Assembly: GCA_017430675.1 (NCBI GenBank)
Contig: JAFRMM010000213.1
Coordinates: 1-44,890, forward strand
Length of the DNA: 44,890 nt
Direction: 5' to 3'
DNA from: Prevotella sp.
GTDB taxonomy: Bacteria > Bacteroidota > Bacteroidia > Bacteroidales > Bacteroidaceae
A model generated the notes under the pieces. The model was not told the origin of the DNA. It ran no database searches and saw only the letters and a program-made list of their open reading frames with translations. This document shows, in pieces, positions 31,182 to 40,095 of the stretch. Position 1 is the first letter of the stretch; every line of letters starts with the position of its first letter. The translations under genes and the position numbers were made by a program.

Positions 31182-32262
31182 TATGAATATTTTAAGACTG
31201 GTAAAGGTATTACCCTTTTACCTTTTTACCCTTTTACCCTTAAGTGCCCAGACCGCCAGCAGTTATTACATGCCAGGCGTGACGACGGAAGGGGCTGTCT
31301 ATTTCCTGCCGAAGACAGCCGTCACCGTCACGGTGCAGGTGGAGAAGACCACCTATACCCCCGGTGACTTCTACAAATATGCCGAGCGCTACCTGCGTAT
31401 CAAGGATGTATCCCCTGAACCATCCGTCAACTACCGCATCACGACGATCCGTCAGGAAGCCGTGGCCGTGGCCGACACCACGAAGCGCTATGCCGTGAAG
31501 TTCGACGCCAAGACCTCCGCCACGAATGTCCGCCTCTCCGACGACGGCATCCTACTGGCCATCAATGCCGAACCGAAGAAAACTTCCATGTCGCAACCCT
31601 TCGTGCCCGCTCCCCGTCCAGCCAGCATCAATCCACGCCAGTATATGAGCGAGGAGATCCTCGCAGCGGGTAGTACCGCAAAGATGGCGGAACTGACGGC
31701 GCAGGATATCTACGAGATCCGCGAGAGCCGTAACCTGCTCGTACGCGGACAGGCTGACAACATGCCGAAAGACGGTGAACAGTTGCGGCTGATGCTCAGC
31801 CAACTCGACCTGCAGGACCGGGCCATGACCAGTCTCTTCACGGGTGTTGTCACCAAAGACACCGCGGAGTACACCTTTACTGTCGTCCCCGACAAAGAGA
31901 TTCCCCGTGAGGTGTTCTTCCGTTTCTCCAGGAAACTCGGACTCGTCGATAAGGATGACCTCTCGGGTACACCTTATTATATTACTATAGAGGATCTGAA
32001 GACCGTGCCCCTCTCGGAGCCGATGGATCCCAAGAAGAAAGGCAAGCAGGTGGCGGGCATCTATGTGAACGTTCCGGGAAAGATGCGCTCCACCATCTCC
32101 GATGCCCAGAAGACCGTCCTCGCCACTGACCTCCCCGCCGGACAGTTCGGTAATACGGAACTGTTGAGCGGCGCCCTCTTCAACAAGCGCTATACCACCC
32201 GCCTCTGGCTCGACCCCCTATCCGGTGCCGTCGAGAAACTCGAAGCCGAACAGCCGAAATAA
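31174..32262 (+). CDS. DUF4831 family protein
   Basis: The protein has about 362 residues from the ATG at 31174; the ATG at 31183 is an alternative. The N-terminus is a signal peptide with core VLPFYLFTLLPLSAQ, followed by a domain I recognise as DUF4831 of Bacteroidetes (VYFLPKTAVTVTVQVEKTTYTPGDFYKYAERYL). Family function is unknown; it is probably periplasmic or at the outer membrane. Its signal-peptide core is encoded by TTTTACC repeats, as in the FKBP lipoprotein. It overlaps nnr by 8 bases. The gap to the surface-protein operon downstream is 46 bases and shows no clear promoter, so the two may share a transcript. Confidence 0.82.
   Translation: MNNMNILRLVKVLPFYLFTLLPLSAQTASSYYMPGVTTEGAVYFLPKTAVTVTVQVEKTTYTPGDFYKYAERYLRIKDVSPEPSVNYRITTIRQEAVAVADTTKRYAVKFDAKTSATNVRLSDDGILLAINAEPKKTSMSQPFVPAPRPASINPRQYMSEEILAAGSTAKMAELTAQDIYEIRESRNLLVRGQADNMPKDGEQLRLMLSQLDLQDRAMTSLFTGVVTKDTAEYTFTVVPDKEIPREVFFRFSRKLGLVDKDDLSGTPYYITIEDLKTVPLSEPMDPKKKGKQVAGIYVNVPGKMRSTISDAQKTVLATDLPAGQFGNTELLSGALFNKRYTTRLWLDPLSGAVEKLEAEQPK
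31206..31243 (+). repeat. TTTTTACC octamer repeats encoding a signal-peptide core
   Basis: The sequence contains four TTACC units with T runs (ATTACCC, TTTTACC, TTTTTACCC, TTTTACCC). Translated they give LPFYLFTLLP. The unit is the reverse complement of the GGTAAAAA repeat in the FKBP region. Confidence 0.7.
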
Positions 32263-32308
32263 ACTTTTCCTTACGAAAGAGTCCTCAATTGCCAAAAACT
32301 ACAAAACT

Positions 32309-35300
32309 ATGTATCGCAAGCATAATATTTTAGGTTTATTTGCCGTGCTATTAACCATTTGCTCCTGTAGTGAGAACATCATAGAGCAAGGCAGTCTTAA
32401 TTCTCAACAGGTGATTAATCTGACAGGACAGATCTCCCAGCAGAACGTGACCCGGGCCAATGATTACGGTTTCGTCAGCGGCGACCGCATGGGTATCTTC
32501 GTGGTTGATCGTGTGGGAGGCGTTACAGGTTCTATTGATGCCGTCGATAACCGTGCGCAGAACATGCTCTTCACCTTCGATGCTGATGCTGGCAAATGGT
32601 CATCGCCAACCACCCTCTACTGGCGCGACGGCATAACGGCCATTGATGTGTATGGCTACTATCCCGGTGAGAACTATATCGCCACTCCCTCGGCATACGC
32701 CTTTGAAGTCCAGTCAGACCAAAGCACTGAGGCTGCCAATGGTGACCTGAGCGGTTATGAGAAAAGTGATTTGCTCTGGGGGAAAAGTTCTGATGTGAAG
32801 CCGACGGCAGAGACAATTGTGATAAAATACAGCCATATTCTCGCGGGCGTGCGCGTGAAACTAGAAAAAGGTACGGGTATCACTGAAACTGAGTGGGACA
32901 AACTACAGAAGATTGTGCTTGTGGAAAACACCATCACGCAAGGTACTGTCAATCTTTCCACTGGTGCCCTCACAGTCAACTCGGGCCAAGGTACCGTTCC
33001 TGTTAAGATGATGCCACAGTCGGGCGACGAGTACCGTGCCGTAGTCATCCCCCAGAAAGTGGCCGCTGCCAAGCAGTTGCTCAGCATCACTATCGACGGG
33101 CAGACCTACAGCCATCTGCTTGACAAGGTCATGAACTACCAGAGTGGCAAACTTCACAACTTCACGATGACCGTCAATAAGAAAGAAAACAGTGGAGACT
33201 ATCAGATCACTGTCAGCGACGACGGTATCTCGCCTTGGATCAACGACGAGGTGAGCCACCAATTCACAACTATGATGTACGTCACCGTGAACTGCGCGGA
33301 GACAGGTAAACTGAAGGAGAGCATCACAGCCGCCGGCTATGATTATAAGACCATCCAGAACCTGAAGGTGACGGGAGAACTGACCACAGAGGACTTCAAG
33401 TTGCTGCGCGAAGAGATGCCGGAGTTGAAGCATCTGAACTTGAAGGACGTCAAACTCAAGCACATTATGTACTATGACAGTTGGTGGGATACGGGCAATC
33501 ACGATGGCAATTTGTATTGTGACGATATGATGCCCATCGACGCTTTGAAAAGCAACAAAAATATCCATTCGATCGTATTACCTTCTTCCTTGAAGGTTGT
33601 TGGAGATGGTGCTCTCTGTGATATGGATGGACTTATGTACTCAACGTTAGAGATCCCTGATGGGGTGACAAGAATTGGAGGAAGTGCATTGGCATACAAT
33701 GAGGAACAAAATGGCATTGAATTGATTCTGCCTGCAAGCATAGACTCCATTGGTGGAGATGCTTTTTATGCCTGTGGTTTTAAATGTAATCTGAAATTGT
33801 CCGACAACATCCGTTATATCGGTAGTGGAGCCTTCGACCGTACGCCAAATTTCTATGGAACTTTCCATGTCCCCTCAAAGTTGAAACAGGTGGATGACGT
33901 ATTTAACGGACTTGGTAGCAACGGCTCATTCGACGGAGAACTGGAGATTCCGCAGGGCATCAAAACCGTTTCGGGTGCTTTCGGCATTTCGATGAGCAAG
34001 CGCGTGGTTCTCAACCTGCCAGCAGGAGTGAAGAAAATCGGGCGTGGCTGGCCTGAAAAGGGTTTTACCTCAATCCATTTCAATGACGACCTGGAAGAAA
34101 TTGAATCAGAATGCTTCGCATGGTACGCTATGCCACCTGACGGAATAAAACTCCCCAAGAGTCTGGTTAAAATTGGCTATCGCGCTTTTTGTGAGAACGG
34201 CCTACCTGGTGAGTTGGAAATACCAGAGAATTGTCTTGAAATAGAAGCAGACGCTTTTTTGAGTAACCAAATAACTAAATTGACTCTTCCTTCGCGATTA
34301 GAGGTTATCAATCCCAATACATTTCGAGGTTCAAACTTACTTACCCATCTTACCATTCCAAAATATGTGAATTATATTGGTGAGTCTGCTTTTAGAAGTT
34401 GTCCTGCTTTGCAGACCGTCATTTGTCTTAACCCTGAACCTCCCGCGTTAGGTAAGGAAGTCTTTGAGGGCTTGTATTTTGACAAATGTGTCTTAGAGGT
34501 TCCAGAACAGAGCGTGGAACTCTACCGCCATACCGACGGCTGGAGCGATTTTCAGAATATCACGGCCTATCATGAACTGGCCTTCAACATTCCTGAGATC
34601 ATCTGCTTGGACAAAGGTGTGACACGTGAGGGCATCCTTCGTGCAGAAGGCGATTGGGAGGTCTGTGAATGCCCGTCGTGGGTGACGGTGTCACCGTCAT
34701 CAGGTACCTATAAGGAAGAACTGACCATAACAATCAATCCGAACATTGGCGACACCCGCGAAGGCAAGATTGTGTTTAAGTTGAAAGGTAAAGACTATAC
34801 CACCTATACCACTGTTCGCCAGGTGAACAGTGATGAGTATAAGGAAGATGCTACGGTCACCCTGCAAACTGCCTCTGCTGGTGGCACGGCTATCCCCCTC
34901 TTCATCGTTGGTGAGGGCTATGGAGCAGAAGACATTGCCTCGGGCAAATACCTCACGGACATGACGGAGCAGATGGAGCACCTCTTCTCCATAGAACCTT
35001 ATAAGAGTTACCGCAACTACTTCACTGTATCTACAGCCTACGCCTGTTCCTCAGAGTCAGGCATGAGCGGACTGACAAAATTCGGAAGTAATAATGACAA
35101 GGTATGGGAATATGCAAAGCAGCACGGTACAGCCATCAGTGACAGCCGTGAGGCACAGACGACCATCCTCGTACTCTGTAATGCCAATGCCTACAGTAAC
35201 CATACGGATTTATGGGACAGTGGCCTGTCGTTCAGTTGGATTGGAAAGACAGACGATGCCTATCCCTACGACCAGCGTGGCGATGTGCTCCATTATTTCG

Positions 35301-35707
35301 GCGGGCGCGGCTTCGGCAAACTCGGCCCGGAATACGTAAATCACTTTACGTTTATGAAAGCCTGTATCTGTCCAGAATGTAATATGACCAAGGAGTACAA
35401 CTGGGCTCACGGGAATGGCTGGTGGAAAAACGTCTCAACGACATCGAAGATGACCGAACTGCCGTGGTATCACCTGATATTCGATGAGCGCTATGCTCAG
35501 CAAGTGGATGTCTATGAGGGCGCACTCAATCATGCCCGCAGCACCTATCGGTCGGAAAACCAGAGCGTGATGGGAGCAGCCCATGTCTATTACTATAATA
35601 CCATCAGCCGCGAGGAAATCGTACGCCGCATACTGACATACGCTGACGAGACCTATACTTTCGATAAGTTCGTGGCGAAAGACAAGATGGAACTCCCCGA
35701 AGAATGA
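32309..35707 (+). CDS. Surface lipoprotein: fimbrillin-like, LRR, BACON, degenerate M64 peptidase
   Basis: The protein has 1132 residues from the ATG at 32309, which directly precedes a lipoprotein signal peptide (lipobox before CSENIIE). Residues 25-310 are a Mfa/FimA-like fimbrillin domain (TRANDYGFVSGDRMGIFVV, SDQSTEAANGD, HILAGVRVKLEKG). Residues about 340-740 are BspA-like leucine-rich repeats (LEIPDGVTRIGGSAL and similar), closing with CLNPEPPAL and VPEQSVELYR. A BACON-like domain (about 760-845) is followed by an M64-type peptidase domain (about 850-1120; PLFIVGEGYGAEDIASGKY). The metal-site region reads HYFGGRGFGKLGPEY at 995-1009, where both paralogues have HEAGGHGFG(K/R)LGDE. The glutamate, second histidine and aspartate are therefore lost, and SCMN is SVMG. 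It is probably a binding protein without peptidase activity. First gene of the operon. Confidence 0.88.
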   Translation: MYRKHNILGLFAVLLTICSCSENIIEQGSLNSQQVINLTGQISQQNVTRANDYGFVSGDRMGIFVVDRVGGVTGSIDAVDNRAQNMLFTFDADAGKWSSPTTLYWRDGITAIDVYGYYPGENYIATPSAYAFEVQSDQSTEAANGDLSGYEKSDLLWGKSSDVKPTAETIVIKYSHILAGVRVKLEKGTGITETEWDKLQKIVLVENTITQGTVNLSTGALTVNSGQGTVPVKMMPQSGDEYRAVVIPQKVAAAKQLLSITIDGQTYSHLLDKVMNYQSGKLHNFTMTVNKKENSGDYQITVSDDGISPWINDEVSHQFTTMMYVTVNCAETGKLKESITAAGYDYKTIQNLKVTGELTTEDFKLLREEMPELKHLNLKDVKLKHIMYYDSWWDTGNHDGNLYCDDMMPIDALKSNKNIHSIVLPSSLKVVGDGALCDMDGLMYSTLEIPDGVTRIGGSALAYNEEQNGIELILPASIDSIGGDAFYACGFKCNLKLSDNIRYIGSGAFDRTPNFYGTFHVPSKLKQVDDVFNGLGSNGSFDGELEIPQGIKTVSGAFGISMSKRVVLNLPAGVKKIGRGWPEKGFTSIHFNDDLEEIESECFAWYAMPPDGIKLPKSLVKIGYRAFCENGLPGELEIPENCLEIEADAFLSNQITKLTLPSRLEVINPNTFRGSNLLTHLTIPKYVNYIGESAFRSCPALQTVICLNPEPPALGKEVFEGLYFDKCVLEVPEQSVELYRHTDGWSDFQNITAYHELAFNIPEIICLDKGVTREGILRAEGDWEVCECPSWVTVSPSSGTYKEELTITINPNIGDTREGKIVFKLKGKDYTTYTTVRQVNSDEYKEDATVTLQTASAGGTAIPLFIVGEGYGAEDIASGKYLTDMTEQMEHLFSIEPYKSYRNYFTVSTAYACSSESGMSGLTKFGSNNDKVWEYAKQHGTAISDSREAQTTILVLCNANAYSNHTDLWDSGLSFSWIGKTDDAYPYDQRGDVLHYFGGRGFGKLGPEYVNHFTFMKACICPECNMTKEYNWAHGNGWWKNVSTTSKMTELPWYHLIFDERYAQQVDVYEGALNHARSTYRSENQSVMGAAHVYYYNTISREEIVRRILTYADETYTFDKFVAKDKMELPEE

Positions 35708-35727
35708 ACAGAACCTAAACGCAGAAA

Positions 35728-36543
35728 ATGATGAAGAATATGAGAAATAGATTATTTGGTTGGATAATCCTAACCGCAGGAATTTTGACGGCAGGGCAAA
35801 GTCAGGCAGCAGAGCCCCTGATACTGGCTAAAGGCACACAGGCGGGTCTTTACATGAGGTATGGCGACATGAAATCCTCTGGGAATTATATTGATAACGC
35901 CTGCATAACGAGCGACGGTAACGGTGGCTGGACGACTGACGCGAAGTTGACGTGGAAAGACGATGAGACCTGGGCAGACTTCTGCTGCTATGCTCCTTAC
36001 AATAGCGAGTTGAAGGATGCCCATGCACTGAGTTTCTCCATCAGGGAAGACCAAAGTACCACAGAGGCACAGGTAGCCAGTGACTTCCTTTACGGCTCTG
36101 TTTATCTGAGTCCACAAAGCGATGCGTTTAACTTGTCGTTGCATCATCATTTTGCCCGTGTGGTGATCAAACTCTCTGCTGGGGAGGGTTTTACGGAGGA
36201 GGAACTGACAAAGGGCGAACTGGGTGTCCGCATCAAGGACGTATGCACGAAGGCAAAGATCAATCTTGAAAACGGTGATATTGAAACTACTGGTACGATC
36301 GCTTCCGTCAAGCCCCTGCCAGAAGGCGCCCTCACATTCAGTGCTATTATCGTACCTCAGCAGATGAAGAAACTGGCCATAATATGGAATAATACCGAAT
36401 ATAGTGTCTCACTCGACAATTATTTCGACAAGGGCAAGTTGTACACACTGTCTGCCACACTGAAGAAAAAAGAGGGTGGCTTAGATATCAGTATCGGCGA
36501 CTGGGAGGACTCTGGTGAGGACTTCGGAGGAACGGTGAACTAA
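35728..36543 (+). CDS. Fimbrillin-like secreted protein, non-lipoprotein
   Basis: The protein has 271 residues. The signal peptide ends near AGQSQAAEP and has no lipobox cysteine, unlike the neighbouring fimbrillin-like proteins. The mature part follows the fimbrillin-like domain of the large paralogues: GLYMRYGDMK, DDETWADFCCYAPYNSE, IREDQSTTEAQVASDFLYG, HHHFARVVIKLSAGEGFTEEEL, VPQQMKKLAI, and a C-terminal ISIGDWEDSGEDFGG. It lacks the leucine-rich and peptidase parts. It lies 20 bases after the first large gene and 15 before the second. A role as a released or pilus-type subunit, or as a partner for the large proteins, is inference. Confidence 0.8.
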   Translation: MMKNMRNRLFGWIILTAGILTAGQSQAAEPLILAKGTQAGLYMRYGDMKSSGNYIDNACITSDGNGGWTTDAKLTWKDDETWADFCCYAPYNSELKDAHALSFSIREDQSTTEAQVASDFLYGSVYLSPQSDAFNLSLHHHFARVVIKLSAGEGFTEEELTKGELGVRIKDVCTKAKINLENGDIETTGTIASVKPLPEGALTFSAIIVPQQMKKLAIIWNNTEYSVSLDNYFDKGKLYTLSATLKKKEGGLDISIGDWEDSGEDFGGTVN

Positions 36544-36558
36544 TCAAAACAAAAAGAT

Positions 36559-39500
36559 ATGCAATCGATGAAACTACGAAATATCATATCGGGTATGTCA
36601 GCCATCCTGATGCTGTCCGCGTGCAGTGAGCACATGGACATGCAAGACAGTGTCCAGCAGCAGGAACGGATCAACATCCGCGGAGAGATCGTGCAGGAGA
36701 ACGTGACCAGGGCCAGCGACTTTGGCTTTGCCGACGGCGATCGCATCGGCGTGTTCATCGTCAATCGGGAGGGAGGCAAGGCTGGCGCACTCAGTCTGAC
36801 AGGAAATCATGCCGACAACGTCAGATATACCTATTCGGACGAGTCAGGGCTGTGGACAGCCTCCTACGATCTGTTCTGGAAGGATGAGAACACAAGCATT
36901 GACGCTTACAGTTACTATCCCTTCAACGGCAACCTGTCATCAGTGGAGGCACTTCCCATAACCATCCGCAGCAAACAGCAAGTCGAATATGAGGGACAGA
37001 TGATCACGGGCTATGAGGCCAGCGACTTCCTCTGGGCGAAGGCCGAGAACGTGTCGCCCGGCACGACCATCAACCTGAAGCACCAGCATATCATGGCGGG
37101 TATCGAGGTGACACTCACGGCGGGCGAAGGCTTTACCACAGACAAGTGGGATGCCCTGCAGAAGACGGTGCTGATAGAGAATACACGGGTGAACACCCTC
37201 GTGAACCTCTCGAAAGGAACCGTCACCCTGGCCGATGATGCCACCCAGTTGATTGTACCTCAGCAGCGCGGATCCAAGTGGCGGGCCATCACAGCCCCAC
37301 AGACGGTGGCAGCAGGAAAGGGTCTGCTGAACATCACCGTTGACGGCACAAACTATGAATTTAAGCGGAGCGAACAGACCGCACTGCTTCCAGGTAAACT
37401 GCACCGCTTCACCATCAAAGTCAATAGGCGGGAACCGTCGGGCGACTATGAGTTCTCGCTGATCAGCGAGGCCATCACACCGTGGGAGAGTGACCCCATG
37501 AGCCATAACGGGACTGCCCGTGAATATATTACCATCCACGTGGAGGAAGGTGAATACATTGGCGACATCGTGGAGAAGATGGGCATAGACCCCAAGGAGA
37601 TTCTCAATCTGAAACTGACGGGAACTATCGTGGGTAGCCAGAGTTTCGACTATATCCGCGAGAAGATGCCTAATCTGGAAGCCATCCACATGAAGGATTT
37701 GCGTACAAGGGATCAAAACACCTTTTACTGGGAAGACGGATGGGGAGATACACCCTACGGCATGAAGACACAGAATGACGACTATATCCCCAAAGATGCC
37801 TTCAATGGACTGACGTCGATGAATTACGTTGTCTGGCCGGACAGCCTAAAAGGAATCAGTGAGGGCGCATTTGTCTCCACAAACCTGCGCGGATCTCTCA
37901 TCTTCCCTAAGGGGCTGCGCTACATCGGCGGCAATGCGTTCTCTGCATACGGGGCTGCGCGAAACACGCCCACGGGGGAGTTGTACATCCCGCCATCAGT
38001 GGAGTTTATCGGCGATGGGGCGTTCCAGTACCTCTGTCTGACGGGGGAACTGGTCTTGCCTGAACACATGATTTATTTGGGTAATGATGCCTTTGCCGAT
38101 TGTGAATACCTGACGGGGCAGATCCACATACCAGATGGTCTTGACGTGCTGAACAGAGCATTCGCACCGAACATGACAGCCAAGGTGGTACATATACCCC
38201 AGGGGGTTAAGAAGGTCAATGGTGTAGGCGGTAAACCTTCGTCTATCATTTTCCCAGAGGGAGTGACAGAGATTAACTCCTTGTTTGGAGGTTCTTCACA
38301 ACCATGGCAGAAATTAGATGAGGAAAGAAAAAACCTACGTTCTGTCTCACTTCCTTCTTCTCTGCGTAAGTTGGGTGAGTGGGCATTTGCTGGAACAGGT
38401 TTACAGAGTGTTAAGATTCCTGACGGCATTGAGTTCATTCCTTATTATGCGTTTGGACAATGTGACCTGCAAGACACCCTGACCATACCTGCTTCTGTCC
38501 TACAGATCCATGCGATGGCTTTTTACGACTGTAAGATGCTGAGTGCGGTTGTCTTGCCCGAGAATCTCCATGAAATCAGGGAAGATGCCTTTAATAACTG
38601 TAGTTCTCTGTACTATATTCACTGTCTGAACCCAGAACCACCTGTACTGAATGGTTCTGCTTTCAATGGCATCGAGAAGAACGAATGCGCCGTGGTGGTG
38701 CCGGAAGGTTCCGTTGATGCCTACCGCAATGCGGAAGGATGGAAAGAGTTCAAGCGTATCTCTGCCTATCAGAACTTTGTATGCCGACCCATGCAGGCCA
38801 AACTGCTCAATAAAAGCAACACACGTACCATCGTGCTGAACAGTGACGGCAAATGGAAGGTGAGCAGTTGTCCAGACTGGATCCATCCTTCGGTGACCAG
38901 TGGTAACAAGAAGACAGAACTGACAGTTAAGATTGACGAATTGGCACACGGCTCTGCAGACCGCGAGGGCAGTATTGTATTCACCCTGACCGACAAGACC
39001 GACGAGAACGGTAATGCCATCACCTGTACCTATGACGTGAAGCAGTTTGATTATGAATACGACGAGGACGATCAGGTCCAGTTACAGAAGGCGACGAAGG
39101 GTAAGGGTATCAACATTGTCTTCGTGGGTGACGGCTACGATGCGGAGGACATTGCGAACGGCTCCTTCCTGAAAGACATGAAGGAAGGCGTGGATTATTT
39201 CTTCGGTGTGGAGCCTTATAAGACCTACACGGAATACTTCAATGTCTATGCCGACATGGCCATGAGTTATGAGAGTGGTGTCTGCTCCAATGTGAACATC
39301 TGGCGGCAAACCAAGTTCAGTACGACCTACGGTGCAGGAGCCAATAACCGACTTGGTATTAAGGATACAGATGTGTTTAACTATGTGCTGAACGACGTGA
39401 CCAGTTCGGCTATTACCAGTCAGAATGTGGATCAGAGCCTCATCATCTGTATTCTGAATGATGATGCCTATGAAGGGGTGACTGCGATGTATAGTAGCGG

Positions 39501-40095
39501 GGCTGCCATCGCCTATGTGCCTCACTGCCGCTATGCTTACCCCAACGATTACCGTGGGCTGATCCAGCATGAGGCAGGCGGTCATGGCTTCGGAAAACTA
39601 GGCGACGAGTATATCTACCATCGTAATAATATCTGGACGTGCCCGTGCATCTGCTGTGGTCATGCTGATCAGGTGGCAGCAGACAAGGCACTCGGCTGGT
39701 ACAGGAACCTGTCGCTCAATGGCAAATACAAGGAGATAGACTGGACACACCTAATCTTCGACCCGCGCTATGGCGACATCGTAGATATCTATGAGGGAGG
39801 TTACATGCACGGAGAAGGTATCTACCGTTCAGAGGTAAACTCCTGTATGAACAATAACGTCCCGTATTACAATACCATTTCACGTCAGGCCATCGTGGAG
39901 CGGATTATGCAGTATGCCGGTGAGAAGTTTGACTTTGAGACCTTTGTCAGCAAGGACAGCCGCGAGATGGGTGAGACATTCCTGACGCGTTCCAGCGGCA
40001 TTGGCAATATAGGAACGGCCATACATAATCCGATGCCCACCTTCAGGAAAGGGTCTCCGCTGGACTATCTTAAGAAGAAAGGAGGTAAGCAATGA
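36559..40095 (+). CDS. Surface lipoprotein: fimbrillin-like, LRR, BACON, M64 metallopeptidase
   Basis: The protein has 1178 residues. Signal peptide with lipobox LSAC and acidic mature start SEHMDMQD. Fimbrillin-like domain at about 30-330 (TRASDFGFADGDRIGVFIVN, ITGYEASDFLWAKAE). A linker LKLTGTIVGSQSFDYIREKM leads into leucine-rich repeats (about 385-735) ending in HCLNPEPPVL and VPEGSVDAYRNAEGW. A BACON-like domain follows (about 750-845; KWKVSSCPDWIHPSVTSG). The M64-type peptidase is at about 855-1130: NIVFVGDGYDAEDIANGSF, the metal site HEAGGHGFGKLGDEY (His1004, Glu1005, His1009, Asp1016) and SCMN. The catalytic residues appear intact. M64 peptidases include IgA-cleaving enzymes; the actual substrate here is unknown. 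Its stop overlaps the next start (ATGA). Confidence 0.88.
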   Translation: MQSMKLRNIISGMSAILMLSACSEHMDMQDSVQQQERINIRGEIVQENVTRASDFGFADGDRIGVFIVNREGGKAGALSLTGNHADNVRYTYSDESGLWTASYDLFWKDENTSIDAYSYYPFNGNLSSVEALPITIRSKQQVEYEGQMITGYEASDFLWAKAENVSPGTTINLKHQHIMAGIEVTLTAGEGFTTDKWDALQKTVLIENTRVNTLVNLSKGTVTLADDATQLIVPQQRGSKWRAITAPQTVAAGKGLLNITVDGTNYEFKRSEQTALLPGKLHRFTIKVNRREPSGDYEFSLISEAITPWESDPMSHNGTAREYITIHVEEGEYIGDIVEKMGIDPKEILNLKLTGTIVGSQSFDYIREKMPNLEAIHMKDLRTRDQNTFYWEDGWGDTPYGMKTQNDDYIPKDAFNGLTSMNYVVWPDSLKGISEGAFVSTNLRGSLIFPKGLRYIGGNAFSAYGAARNTPTGELYIPPSVEFIGDGAFQYLCLTGELVLPEHMIYLGNDAFADCEYLTGQIHIPDGLDVLNRAFAPNMTAKVVHIPQGVKKVNGVGGKPSSIIFPEGVTEINSLFGGSSQPWQKLDEERKNLRSVSLPSSLRKLGEWAFAGTGLQSVKIPDGIEFIPYYAFGQCDLQDTLTIPASVLQIHAMAFYDCKMLSAVVLPENLHEIREDAFNNCSSLYYIHCLNPEPPVLNGSAFNGIEKNECAVVVPEGSVDAYRNAEGWKEFKRISAYQNFVCRPMQAKLLNKSNTRTIVLNSDGKWKVSSCPDWIHPSVTSGNKKTELTVKIDELAHGSADREGSIVFTLTDKTDENGNAITCTYDVKQFDYEYDEDDQVQLQKATKGKGINIVFVGDGYDAEDIANGSFLKDMKEGVDYFFGVEPYKTYTEYFNVYADMAMSYESGVCSNVNIWRQTKFSTTYGAGANNRLGIKDTDVFNYVLNDVTSSAITSQNVDQSLIICILNDDAYEGVTAMYSSGAAIAYVPHCRYAYPNDYRGLIQHEAGGHGFGKLGDEYIYHRNNIWTCPCICCGHADQVAADKALGWYRNLSLNGKYKEIDWTHLIFDPRYGDIVDIYEGGYMHGEGIYRSEVNSCMNNNVPYYNTISRQAIVERIMQYAGEKFDFETFVSKDSREMGETFLTRSSGIGNIGTAIHNPMPTFRKGSPLDYLKKKGGKQ

